From assembly GCA_027922465.2 (NCBI GenBank), contig BQMF02000765.1:57534-121533 (forward strand): a stretch of 64,000 nt of DNA. The letters are read 5' to 3'. The notes beneath the pieces were generated by a model, which made no database searches, was not told where the DNA came from, and saw only the letters and a list, made by a program, of their open reading frames with translations. The first letter of the stretch is position 1; each line of letters begins with the position of its first letter. Origin of the DNA: Turritopsis dohrnii (Eukaryota > Cnidaria > Hydrozoa > Anthoathecata > Oceaniidae). The translations under genes were made by a program, and so were the position numbers. This document shows positions 47,620-58,253 of this stretch, piece after piece.

Positions 47620-48335
47620 GAAACCGGAACCGGACACGACACTAGTCTATGAGGCGAAACTTAGCGCGCAGTAATTCCAAACAGGAAACTAGCAATGATA
47701 CAGGAAACACAGCGCGATACCGTAGATTACTTTTCTACGAGATGAAACAAGCGTGCGATAGTCTTTTCCAAACAGGAAATGGAAACAGGAAACACTTCGT
47801 GTACTTAGACCATTAGTCTTAATGCGAGATTAAGGTACGGTAGTTCCGAACGGGAAACAGGAAACGAAAACAGGAAACGCAGCGCGAAACAGTAGATCAC
47901 TTTTCTACGGAATGAAACAAGCGTGCGATAGTCTTTTCCAAACAGGAAACGGAAACAGGAAACACTTCGTGTACTTAGACCATTAGTCTTTAATACGAGA
48001 TTAACGTACGGTAGTTCCGAACGGGAAACAGGAAACGCAGCACGAAACAGTAGATCACTTTTCTACGAGATGAAACAAGCGTGCGATAGTCTTTTTCAAA
48101 CAGGAAACGGAAACAGGAAACACTTCGTGTACTTAGACCATTAGTCTTAATGCGAGATTAACGTATGGTAGTTCCGAACGGGAAACAGGAAACGCAGCAC
48201 GAAACAGTAGATCACTTTTCTACGATAGTCTTTTTCAAACAGGAAACGGAAACAGGAAACACTTTGTGCAGCAGTTCCGAATGGGAAACAGGAAACGAAA
48301 GCAGGAAACGCAGCGCGAAACTGTAGATCACTTTT
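47620..48335 (-). repeat. BEL2 5' leader tandem repeats
   Basis: About four units of 140-175 bp marked by AAACACTTCGTGTACTTAGA (47792, 47962, 48118 and a variant at 48259) and AACAGGAAACGGAAACAGGA. They lie between the 5' LTR and gag, the same place as the unrelated repeats of the first BEL element. Confidence 0.8.
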
Positions 48336-48534
48336 CCGTCCAAACAAAACAACAACCAACCAACCGTTCCTTGAGTCTTCCAAGCCACTTGAATCTTGCA
48401 AACCACTTGAGTCAACAAACCACTATTCCTTCTCTACTCTTCCAAGGGTTCCAAACCACCAAACACTACCAAAACCAATAAACAAATCTCCGAGAAAACA
48501 AATTGTCTCTTTATCAAAACTCTTTGCGAATTAT

Positions 48535-48833
48535 TATTAACATATATGCTAGCTTCGCTAGCTAAAGACTTCGTCTTGGAAAAAATGTCAGTAAATTATA
48601 GAATCTTGTTAGAACAACACTGTTATAAGTTTCTTCTTACGACTCATAATTCGCACTGACGAGTTGAAAAACTTCTCGCCAGTGCTTCTTAATAAATAGA
48701 AAAATATTCCCAAGGGCATTCGTAAGATAATTGCTTGACAACATAAATGATATATCTATAAACGATAGGTCCCTAAAGGACAGAAAAAAACGCACACTAT
48801 AAATGAAACATAAAACAGTCAATAAATGTAACA
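48535..48833 (-). repeat. BEL2 5' LTR
   Basis: Same 299 bp as the 3' LTR at 43920-44218. It should carry the promoter and poly(A) signal; I see no certain TATA box. The primer-binding site should follow inward (below 48535), but I could not match it to a tRNA. Confidence 0.9.
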
Positions 48834-49520
48834 CTTTGTGCTGTGGCTGTTTAATTCGTCTTTTAGTTTGTGAGATCTTTTTGCATAATTTTGCCGTGGC
48901 ACACTGTACTTATTAGATCAGAATATCAGAATATATATTTATCACAACAGCATGAAGTTCTTCCAGGAAGCCTGCTCGTGTAAGCCTGTACTTCGTTAGG
49001 AATATTCAGGACAAAAATAAGAAGAAGAGCGGATGAGTTAGGTCATGTGACAGAAATTTAATTCTTTGCTGCACTACGTTGATTCCTTCCAGAAAGGGTG
49101 GTGTTCAAAGGAAGCATGGTTTACATTGGATTTATTTTTTAAAACATATCACAGTGGTAGCACTGAGGAACAGTAGAATTTGTGAAACTAGTCATTAATT
49201 TGTCGTTTGCTTGGCTCATGAATTTCATAAAGATAAGACAGTACAAGATCTACTTTGATTTTAACCAAATCTGTTTACTGAAAAACGAATATCCACATAA
49301 TTTTTACACAGGTGAACAAAATAAAAAGCACAGGTTCAAAATAATGAAGAATTAAAAAAATTGGTGAAATCAAATCATTTGTGGAACTGTTATTACATTT
49401 ATTTTATAGTAGTATCTTTTTCTTCATTATTTGGAGTGAAGGCGTAGTCTCTGTGTTAGTTTGGGTAGGTGATTTTCCCAACTTTCTCTGGTAAAACAGT
49501 CCAGTCCACTTTAGCTGGCT
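48834..49520. other. Gene-free spacer
   Basis: AT-rich, nothing recognised. Confidence 0.4.
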
Positions 49521-49644
49521 CCAGCTTATTTTACCCTTTTTTCCTCAAGAAATTCGAAACTCCGGGGAGTTTCTTCAGGGAAAATTGCCTTGATGAGGTT
49601 GAAAGAACATTCCAACATGGTGTTGGAATTAAATAAAATTTTTG

Positions 49645-49941
49645 TCAAGGTGAATGTTTCTGATTGTGTTTTTTTGTATTTCCAGCTGCTGGTTGGTGAA
49701 TTGGCTGGTGACTGCACTCTACCAAGTTCACAAATCTACCATGTGAATTTTGTGTCATCTCAAGCAGCATATCTCCTTCATCATTGTCTTCATTTTTTCC
49801 TTGTAATACAGGGGAAAACAAAGATTGTGCTGCGGATTCCTGCTGAGCAGCTGTTATATGCTGAGATTTGATCTCCAAGAAATCTGCAGTTGCTGGAACA
49901 ATTTGTTCAGTGAGATTGTTTACTTGAGCTAGTTTGATCAT
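49645..49941 (-). CDS. Unrecognised minus-strand open frame
   Basis: 98 residues with normal composition (NNLTEQIVPATADFLEI, QESAAQSLFSPVLQ, LLEMTQNSHGRFVNLV). No family recognised. It might be an exon upstream or downstream of another gene; no strong splice sites are assigned. Confidence 0.25.
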   Translation of the reverse strand: MIKLAQVNNLTEQIVPATADFLEIKSQHITAAQQESAAQSLFSPVLQGKNEDNDEGDMLLEMTQNSHGRFVNLVECSHQPIHQPAAGNTKKHNQKHSP

Positions 49942-50611
49942 GATTACTTCTATGTTTGTGGCTATCCCAGCGATAGCAATTTAAAGTTTTTCCAAGCGTT
50001 TGGTTGTAGAGCATTTGCACAGTTGGAAATCTGATTGTGTATGTTTGTGCTCTTGTCAGCTGCTTTTTTATTATGGACTTTTTCTGTTTTTTTAGGTATT
50101 TGTCATACGACTTTGAGCTTTTTATCTAAAAAGAAAACGTAGTGTGTTGAAAGAAATAGCAAGATAATGAACATATCAAGGTGTATCTGCGTTACTGGTA
50201 CATATTAGGAAATATGTGTAATTTTTATAAGAATTGTAAAACTCAGTCTAGCTTCGTTTTTCTTAAGAATTCTGCCAAAATGATTTGAAAAATATTCTAA
50301 ATATACATATAAAGTTTTGATTTTTGCAAAAGGCTTCCCAATGACTCAAATTCTATTTTTGTCTGACAATTGACCTTTGTAACTCTTACAAGAAGAACAG
50401 TTTATCATGCAATTAATCATAGTCTTTGGACAGATTTATGTACTATACAGTGTGTCCACCAAAAATGTATTGCCTCATAAAACGTAACTTAACATTCACA
50501 CAATTTTTTATAGAAACATAAACATAAGAAATATGAACATAAAAGTTACATGTTAACTGTACAACAATCATAGCAACTAAATTTGACATCATTATTCTTC
50601 CAACTATCTTT

Positions 50612-52870
50612 TTTTTATTTTTGGCTTGATTATGTTTGCTTCAGGAGATGAAAACAATAAATGTTGTTTCATGGTATATTCCAACCGTTTAACTCGGTCT
50701 TTCACTCTGTTGTGTCTGGAAAACAAGATGAATTATTCCTTTGTTTTGATTAATACAAGTAATACCATACACAATTCTGTATGACTTAACCTTGCTTTCA
50801 TCTGTTTAAGCTGATGATGTAAGCTCTCTCCACCTTGTTCTCCGTAGACCCCAAATTCAAAATTCCACTTCGGATAAATGGCACAAGATGATCTTCTATT
50901 ATATGTAGCTTTGGCCTTATGTTCACATTGGCCAATGTAAACGCAAAAATTGTAAGAACAAGTTTATTGATAATTCAATAAAGCTCTTCCCATGTTATGC
51001 TTGTCTTTGAATGTTGATCATTTGCAGACTAACATCAAGGGATGAGGTGCATGGGACCAACACCAGTTGGTAAGTTTTCATTTAGTTTAGTTATGGAATT
51101 TTCCAATTCTTGGATTTGAACTTCCAGCTCATTATCCTTACAAGGTTTAAAAATCGGTAAGAGACAATCGTGCAAACGAGACATGTAGTAATCATCCATA
51201 CTATCATATAAACTACAAATCCTACATACCTGAGGGATGTAATAAGTGGTGACAACATTGGGGTTGCCTCATGAAATTAAGTGATAACCTAATTCTTCCT
51301 TTGGAAAAATTGTTGCTAAGACGTTTAAGATGTAGTGTATCTTCCTAAGGTCTACAACATCTTAAAAATTGAAGAAACTTATAGAGCTTAGTTGTAATAC
51401 TAACCTGATTGAGTAGCACATCAAGAAAGTATTCCTCTATTACACTGAAATGTATGCTGGGAATTGCATTTCATCGTGTGTAATCAAACACCATGCCGAA
51501 CAAGCAGATCACATTTTTCAAATTAGTATATCCATTTTAGGCATATGTCCAACTAAATTATATAGGTATGCCCACGGAACAAGTAAGACTTCTATTTTGT
51601 TGTTGTTACTTTTTGTGCAAGGTGCAAGTTCTGCATATAATCCTTTCAGCTGCTGTTTTTCTGACTTGTTTTTCTGATGACACTTGCACTTGAAATGCAT
51701 TGAGCCATTGTGAAATGCTGATTCCAGGGTATGTTGAATGCCGACTTCATTGCCAAAACGTGTTTCACTGGAATTACTGTCTGTTCTTTCAATGTTTTTA
51801 TAAAGCTTGAGCGTTGCTTCTCAACAAGACTGTAGTGTCCCCCTACAGGAATTAGTTTTATTAGTTTAAAGGTTTTCTTTTCAACAAAACATGCATGTAT
51901 ATGTTTTTTTCATTCACATAAAAACTTTTTTTTAATTCTTGACCCAAGTATGATTATATTTACCTTAGAGTCCTAAGTTGGTAGCTGTATGCTATTGTTT
52001 GGTAATTTTGATTTCTGCATCTGAATTCCAACAATGTGAGTCACACATTTCAAAACCTCACGCAGAATTTCTGCTGTAAAACGTAAGTTGAGGATATCAC
52101 TTGTGGTCAAAACTGATGGTTTGTTGCAATAATGCCTCTTCAAATGGTCGATGTTGAAATGTGATTTGTATGAGTGACAAAATACTCTCTACATTATCAG
52201 TGTGTTCAGGAGAACTTGACCAGACTGAATCGATTTTTCCTTTGGCAGAACACTTTTATTGCATGTTGGGAAATTACTCTCCTTTTGTGAGAGAAACTTC
52301 ACAATATGCATGCTATGTATGTATGTAGCCACAACATGTAAGGGTTTGATCACCAGGTCCTCACATATCCTACATATGTATGGTTTTATATGACTGTTGT
52401 GTGTGATGGAAATGTCCTTCAGGGTCAAGTTAAGCGATATTTCCACGACCACAAGCAGAAAATATTCAATGCGCATGCTCAACTTTTTTCTTCGCCGAAA
52501 TATTTCGATCAAAAGTGGTCATGGAAATAGCGCTTTAAGAATTTTATAGGGTGATAAATGTTGTAGTATCTTGATGATGGAGGGTGTCCATGTCACTGGG
52601 GCAGGTAAATTGACAGGCCTGCCTGTTCTCCCTTTTTTACTTGGACAACCTCCATTAGCCTTTCCCTTAAAAAGACTGCATACCTTGCACGTGTCATTGG
52701 TATGTACTTGTCAGTGAACAGAGCTTTGTGTGTGTATGGATCCACGTTGTAAAACATTTAGTAACTTTGCAAAACAGTTGTTGCAGAAAGATTTGGGATG
52801 TATTCCATCTTTGTCGTTACGAAAGTTTTCTTTAAAAATAGTCACTTGTATGCTTTTCAATAATATCTGC
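50612..52870 (-). pseudogene. Decayed RAG1-N-terminal/RING-like zinc-finger gene
   Basis: Minus strand, in pieces: FRNDKDGIHPKSFCNNCFAKL and CKVCSLFKGKANGG (52550-52850); a RING-like stretch ICRICEDLVIKPLHV ... IHSMHIVKFL ... PTCNKSVL (52189-52512), in which several zinc ligands seem changed (Y, H and F where Cys is expected); LTTSDILNLRFTAEILREVL (about 52000-52140); VLAMKSAFNIPWNQ and VPWAYLYNLVGHMP (51450-51830); MDDYYMSRLHDCLLPIF (about 51190); RPKLHIIEDHLVPFIR then, one base out of phase, FEFGVYGEQGGESLHHQL (50790-50930); and after an intron VKRLEYTMKQHLL ... KKR stop at 50612. The CxxC order and RING resemble the RAG1 N-terminus, as in molluscan N-RAG-TP elements. Frameshifts and stops show decay. 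Confidence 0.55.
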
Positions 52871-53299
52871 TGTAACTTCTTTCAATAAAATGTCAGTAAT
52901 ATAGAATATTGTGAAATTTAAGGTAATTTTTTGGTTATAATGTTTGTATTCACTTTTTCATTGTTAAAACTTGGAGAATGCTTCAAAACCTGGTTGATAT
53001 GGGATAGGTCCTCAACTACGACCTTTAGTGAGGTTGTTAAAATTAAAATTCACGCCAAAAATAAATTATTTTGTTTGCTATGAGTAGCTACTTGGAAAAA
53101 TTACTTCTGAAACTCTTATATCTGTACGTAATATTGTTTTTAGGCCAGGTTTCAGGCTTTTCAAAAAGCACAAGGCGGGGAAAGCAAAAATGAAAACGGT
53201 AATACAATTTGTTTTGGTTGCATGCAAAGTCTGAGTTTAGAAATTATAGGCTATGGAAACAGCCGTGTATTGGAGTTGAATTGTTGTTCAATACTTTTT

Positions 53300-53640
53300 A
53301 ATTCGTTAATCATGATAATAAATAGTTCTTAAATATCTCTGATAGAATAGAACAAATTCCTATTGTCAGCAAGCATAATGGGTTGAATTTTAAGGACAGC
53401 ATATTTACCTTTATTACACAATTCCAAGACTTCATCCATTTTTTCTTTCGAAGTTTCTCTTGAAAAATCTTCAAAGACATGCACTCCTGTCCCTTTGAAA
53501 TTTCCTTGTCCTTATATTTCAACAATTTCAACACGAGTGTTCTGGGGTTGTCTTTACTATGTTTCGTTTTTGTTCGGTGAGCTCTTTCAAGGATGATTGG
53601 GTGTTGCAGTTTTCACAGAAACTCTTGTGACCTTTTCTTC
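53300..53640 (-). pseudogene. L1-type LINE ORF1 fragment
   Basis: ILERAHRTKTKHSKDNPRTL, VLKLLKYKDKE and, after a frame change, HVFEDFSRETSKEKMDEVL and NKGKYAVLKIQP. The ERAHR...PR.. V.LL.YKD.E...VHVFEDFS order is that of the RRM and C-terminal domains of L1/Tx1 ORF1 RNA-binding proteins. The rest of the LINE is not found nearby. Confidence 0.6.
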
Positions 53641-53899
53641 CGTTTCCTGACAATTTTCATTGTCGTTTTCGCTGTTCTATCTATTCGAAGGTTATATGGT
53701 TAAGGTATTATCTGGTGCAGCGTTGGTTTATCAATTATGTTTCCGGTCTATAAGTATATTTAGAGTCATTTCTACGTATCTGATAAAGTGACGGTTGAGA
53801 CTTTGATCAAATTGTGTGAATGTCAGCAGACAAATGAAAGGCATGGTAGTCATTTTCATGTGACTCCTCTTTCTTTGTCGATATTGCCATTAGAATGTG

Positions 53900-54640
53900 G
53901 TTGACAATTGCGGCATATTTTCTCAAAGTGTCATTATTTTCCACACATAAATTTTCCTTCAACCCTTTTTTTTTGAATCTTCATTTGAAGTGTTAAGATC
54001 AATAGCATTGGCTAATGCCTGAAAATTTGAACGGTCAAACATATCTAGAGAGTTATCATGAACAATGTGGACTCCATTTTGTTTCTTGAAAACACTGTAA
54101 CAATGAGCCAATCGCTGCATGTCACCTCTCACTGATTTAAATGCCTCTGAAGCTTTGTCTTTTTTCCTCTTTAATTTCCAATAAAACTTTGATCCAATCC
54201 TTAAAATGGTTTCATCTGTTCTACAAACTTGACCAATTTCATCATTTCTTAGCTTTGCTAAGATATTTTGTTTAAAACTATCACAAAAATCTTCTTCAAA
54301 TGGAATTTCCAGTAATGCAGTTGGAAGTGATAAAACTGGATTATTTGTTGTTGTGGATCAGTGTTTTCTGTGTCCTGAGAAATTTCTTTTCAACACAGTT
54401 ATATTACAATTGCTACAACGAGTTAAAGGTTTATGGGCTTTTCCAGCTTTCTCAAGCTGATATACAGGTTCCAGCTGCTCAGCCTGCTTTTTATTATACG
54501 CTATGATTCCATCCCACCTTAACTTTCCAAATAATTTGCGTCTCTCCTTCTTGCTACAATTAACAGCTTCCTTCACCCGATCTTCATCTTTATGTTTTAG
54601 CTTCAAATGGCGTACTAACTTCTGACGCATTTGTCCGCAA
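53900..54640 (-). pseudogene. Decayed zinc-finger gene, multi-copy cnidarian family
   Basis: Minus strand. First frame: HLKLKHKDEDRVKEAV, RRKLFGKLRWDGIIAYNKKQ, CSNCNITVLKRNFSGHRKH (a C-x2-C...H-x3-H finger). After a frame change: FEEDFCDSFKQNILAKLRND, DETILRIGSKFYWKLKRKKD, VRGDMQRLAHCYSVF, MFDRSNFQALANAI, then another slip and NDTLRKYAAIVNHIL. I remember similar N-termini on the tyrosine-recombinase-like family whose C-terminal part lies at 13774-14345, so this may be the front half of a second copy. No function is assigned. Confidence 0.45.
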
Positions 54641-54699
54641 TAAATGCATTATGGAAGTGGCCTTCGATTTTCACTGCGCAATTCATTCTAAATGAATTC

Positions 54700-55240
54700 T
54701 AGATGACCCCGTAATGCAGCAACTAGCATTATCTATACACCAAGGCTACATCGCAGCCAACAATCGAGACCTCAGCCCGTACAAGTCGGTGTTTCAGGAG
54801 TTGTCCAGAGATGACTGAGGTGTGATACTCAAGGGGAGAACGGATTGTGATACCTGAAAAACTACGTCTACGCCTCATCAAAATGGCCCACGAAGGGCAC
54901 CAAGGTATCGTTAAAACAAAACAGTTGGTACGCAGCACCATGTGGTTTCCCGGCATCGATGGCTTAGTAGAGCAAGCTTTAGCACACTGCAACCCATGCC
55001 AAGCCGCAACAGATACCAAACAGAAAGAACCGCTCAAACTGTCGTCCCTACCAGGTCAACCATGACAGAAGGTAAACACGGACCTCTTTGGCCCCATCGA
55101 TGGAGGACATAAGTACCTTCTAGTTGTGCAAGACACCTACTCAAGATATCCCGCAGTTGAGATTGTCCACTTGACCTCTGCCAAAGCAGTACTACCAGCC
55201 ATGGACAAGATAATGTCCGAACTAGGAACACCAGAACATG
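54700..55240 (+). pseudogene. Ty3/gypsy integrase fragment
   Basis: DPVMQQLALSIHQGY leads (after a TGA and a frame slip near 54840) to ERIVIPEKLRLRLIKMAHEG, the H2C2 zinc box (AHEGHQGIVKTKQL ... CNPCQ), a TGA at 55063-55065 where tryptophan is expected, and the first integrase core block TDLFGPIDGGHKYLLVVQDT (first catalytic D). It ends at SELGTPEH, just before the second catalytic D, where the Rep-gene segment begins. Confidence 0.8.
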
Positions 55241-55265
55241 TTGGTTCGAACTATTAACAACAAGA

Positions 55266-56636
55266 ATGGAAATAAATGTTCCTGAAATTGATTTAAATGA
55301 GACACTTGGAGATAGAGATTGTAGGAGAACCTTTTTATTAACATACTCCCAGGCAGATTTGGAACTTTTTCCTAATAAACACAGTTTTTCTGAGGCAGTT
55401 CTGGAGGCCTTACGCAATGGAAACCCAAGGGCAAAGGTAGAGGACTGGGCTTGTTGCAAAGAGAGCCACCAGGACGGTGGCTCACACTATCACATGTGCA
55501 TAAGATTAAGCGGAACACGTAGGTGGAAGCCTGTTTGGGCATATCTAAATGAACATTACAACATTTCTGTGCATTTTTCAGCCAAACATTTTGGTTACAT
55601 AGCGTGTTATCGCTATGTCACAAAGAATAAGCCTCTAACAAATGTATTACATAGTGATAACCACCCCAACCTGGAGGCAGCAAGTTCCCCTAAAACAAAA
55701 CAGGCAATGCGTCGGGGATCTAAGAGATACTCCAGTGAAGCTGGTAATTCAAAGTCAAGAGTCAGCAGGAAGCGCCTCAGGAATTCAGAGGTATCCAAGT
55801 TTTTGATACAGCACCAGATAAAAAGTATAACCACTTTAAACAAGGTTGCATTTGAGAGAAAAGAGGCAGGAGAGGACGATCTTTTTAATTTTCTCACCAA
55901 TAAGAACAACAAGAAAGAGATCAATAGTTTGATTGAAAATACCTGGGAGATTCAGAAAGACTGTCAGATTCTAGAAAGGAAGGAGAAATCTAGGGTGGAT
56001 ATAATTTTTGAGCTATCAAGGAAAGAGAGCGAGTGTGTTTGTCCGGAAAGTGATTTATGGTTGATCAGTGCAAGAGAATTGCTCCGGTGGAATTCAATAA
56101 ACATTTATGTTTTTGCAGATGCCTTGAGAAATTGTTTAGAAAAGGGACGGCAAAAAAACAATAACATTCTTTTAACCGGGCCAACAAATTGTGGCAAGTC
56201 ATTTTTGATTAATCCAATTGAATTGATTTTCAAGTCTTTTGTAAACCCTACTACTGAAAAATACGCATGGGTTGGAATGGATGAGTGTGAATGTGTTAAC
56301 TTAAATGATTTTCGATGGAATGTAGAATGCATTGCTTGGGCTGACCTTTTGCTTTTACTAGAGGGGAGCACTGTAAATTTACCCCGCCCGAAAAATCAAT
56401 TTGCGACTGACATGACTATTCATCGTGATAATAAATTGCCTATCTTAGCAACAAGTAAATCAAGGATAGAATTTGTGGGAAAGTACAACCAGAGAGATGA
56501 GAGAGAAACAGAGATGATGGATACCAGATGGCGAGTTTTTCAGTTTTCCTACCAGTTGGAAAAAGATGAAGTGAAGGAAATGAGCCCTTGTCAAGTTTGT
56601 TTTTCCAAATTAGTTGTGTTGGGTCATGATGCTTGA
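55266..56636 (+). CDS. HUH endonuclease-SF3 helicase Rep protein
   Basis: 456 residues, one exon, no stop or frameshift. The N-terminus has rolling-circle Rep motifs: I FLLTYSQ (23-29), II HYHM (74-77, the HUH pair) preceded by CKESHQDGG, and III YVTK (117-120: nicking tyrosine 117, lysine 120). A basic linker (RRGSKRYSS, SRVSRKRLR) could be a nuclear signal. The C-terminus is an SF3 helicase: Walker A GPTNCGKS (305-312), Walker B WVGMDECECVNLNDF, motif C PILATSK (392-398) and a late arginine (ETEMMDTRWRVF). It ends with CQVCF. This layout is shared by CRESS-DNA Reps and parvovirus NS1-type proteins; I recall similar genes in cnidarian genomes but cannot assign a named group. Expected role: nick at an origin hairpin and unwind. 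A small 3' exon (EDSTEEDW at about 56723-56749 after TTGTAG) is possible. Confidence 0.8.
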   Translation: MEINVPEIDLNETLGDRDCRRTFLLTYSQADLELFPNKHSFSEAVLEALRNGNPRAKVEDWACCKESHQDGGSHYHMCIRLSGTRRWKPVWAYLNEHYNISVHFSAKHFGYIACYRYVTKNKPLTNVLHSDNHPNLEAASSPKTKQAMRRGSKRYSSEAGNSKSRVSRKRLRNSEVSKFLIQHQIKSITTLNKVAFERKEAGEDDLFNFLTNKNNKKEINSLIENTWEIQKDCQILERKEKSRVDIIFELSRKESECVCPESDLWLISARELLRWNSINIYVFADALRNCLEKGRQKNNNILLTGPTNCGKSFLINPIELIFKSFVNPTTEKYAWVGMDECECVNLNDFRWNVECIAWADLLLLLEGSTVNLPRPKNQFATDMTIHRDNKLPILATSKSRIEFVGKYNQRDERETEMMDTRWRVFQFSYQLEKDEVKEMSPCQVCFSKLVVLGHDA

Positions 56637-56781
56637 TTTTTACAGTGTTGCTTGGCCTCCAGTGTTTATATTTTATCTTATTTTTTCTAAAGACTTTTGT
56701 TAACAGATAATTGACTTGTAGGAGGACTCAACAGAGGAAGACTGGTGAAACTGACAACTTTGGTTTTGTGTCGCCAACATT

Positions 56782-56976
56782 TCGCCAACATGTTACCACC
56801 ACGTGAGCTTAAAATTACTTGAATTTTCAATGCGTCGCATGCGTCGCCAATTTTTTTAATAAAGAGAAATGTAGTTATTTTTTGTAAAAAAATTGGCGAC
56901 GCATGCGACGCATCAAAAATTTTGTGTAAATCATAGACAGTTAAAAACTTTTCAGTGTGACATGTTGGTGACGCGT
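56782..56976. repeat. Nested hairpin with GCGTCGC repeats after the Rep gene
   Basis: A perfect 28-bp inverted repeat (56830-56857 and 56886-56913) around a 28-nt AT-rich loop. Each arm contains GCGTCGC twice in direct order. An outer pair, CGCCAACATGT (56783-56793) and its inverse (about 56961-56971), encloses it with one mismatch. Position and structure fit a replication origin or an element terminus; it could also be a foldback element unrelated to Rep. Confidence 0.7.
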
Positions 56977-57024
56977 TATCAAAATGCTAACCAACCTAAA
57001 TGAGCAAAATTAACAAAAAAATAA

Positions 57025-57932
57025 TTACTTGGTACGTGCTCCCTTTGTTTCGATGATCTTCTTTATTCTTTTCCCCATAGTTTCAATAGTTTTGTCAATA
57101 ATTCTACTTGAAAAGTTTTCCAGTGTCCGCTTTACACAACTTGAAAAGTCCTTGTAGGTTTCATGGGTAATGTTGAATTTAATGGCATCTTCCCGAAGTT
57201 TACGTCGCACCAGATGAAACATATTCTCTATGGGGTTTAAGTCAGGAGATCGAGGGGGGATATCAAACATGGTACAACCAATGCTAGCAAACGCCTCAAA
57301 TGCTTTCTTTGAATTTTGTCTTGGATCACCATTTTGAAGGAACATCATTGAATCAGGACATATACACTTTGCGAAGGTGTCAGGAAAAGTGTTCCGCACA
57401 AAGTTAGCAAAGTTTTCACCAGTCACTCTCCATTTATGCTGTTCACACAAAGTAACACCGCATTTATAACTGATTCCAACAAAGAAGTTAGCCATCTCTC
57501 CGCCGCTTCCCTCTTTTTTCCCTTTTGTTGTAAGTACTAAGCCTTCACTCGGTTTGCGTCATGTCATGGTTGATGCTGCCCTTGCCTCGGAATTGGGATT
57601 TCTTTTGTGAGCAAAACCCACACCATCAAAATAAAAGCAAATGTCCTCTTTCCAAAAATTTGTTGAAAACTTTTTGGCCCGCAAACAAAAATCCAGTCTC
57701 TTCTTTTTGTTGTTGCTGGATAGAAGCCCTTTTTTTCGTCGCTGGAGATAGTGGTACCCATTCTTATGTAAACATCGTCAATTGTTGAATCGGATACATT
57801 GGTGCTAATACCAGCACGTTCTCGCACACGTTTCACTTTAAAGGAAGTAGTTTCACTGCGTAGTTCTTTCAATGAGCGTAAAATTGATCTTTCATCACGG
57901 TCTGTAAGTTTCTTTGGCCGCCCTTTATTCAA
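57025..57932 (-). pseudogene. Tc1/mariner transposase
   Basis: Minus strand. HTH region: GRPKKLTDRDERSILRSLKE ... TIDDVYIRMGT. One frameshift near 57720, then KKKRLDFCLRAKKFSTNFW and FYFDGVGFAHKRNPNSEA (first D). A TGA at about 57558-57560, where tryptophan is expected before RKPSEGL, then MANFFVGISY, FLQNGDPRQNS (second D) and PPRSPDLNPIENMF, the D-to-E block (third residue E). So one frameshift and one stop inactivate an otherwise complete DDE transposase. Clear TIRs were not found. Confidence 0.85.
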
Positions 57933-58253
57933 AGTCCTTAACTGTGTTGTTTAGCACCAATGGGTTTTTTCACATGGCCATAAATACTTCTCAATGCAAA
58001 ATGTGGATAACGTTGTTTGATTTCTGAACATGTCAAGCGCGCTTCCTGATGCAAAAATCTTAGGTACATGGACATCTGCTGGTCTATTTTTTTGATTCAA
58101 CCATAATTTTGTTTTTATTACTACAAGAAAGTTATACATATAAATATATATATATACTCATAGTTTGCTATGCCTTTTTCTGTATATGAAAGCTCTTATG
58201 TTACTTTAGATATATATAGAAAGGAAAGAGTCTATTTTACATTTTGTACATAA

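Noticed and set aside
55236..55260. GGTTCGAAC, a T-arm-like string suggesting a tRNA
   Set aside because: No acceptor stem, D-arm or anticodon arm can be placed around it; it lies at the end of a gypsy integrase frame.
55613..56371. Minus-strand frames opposite the Rep gene
   Set aside because: They are shadows of the Rep coding frame.
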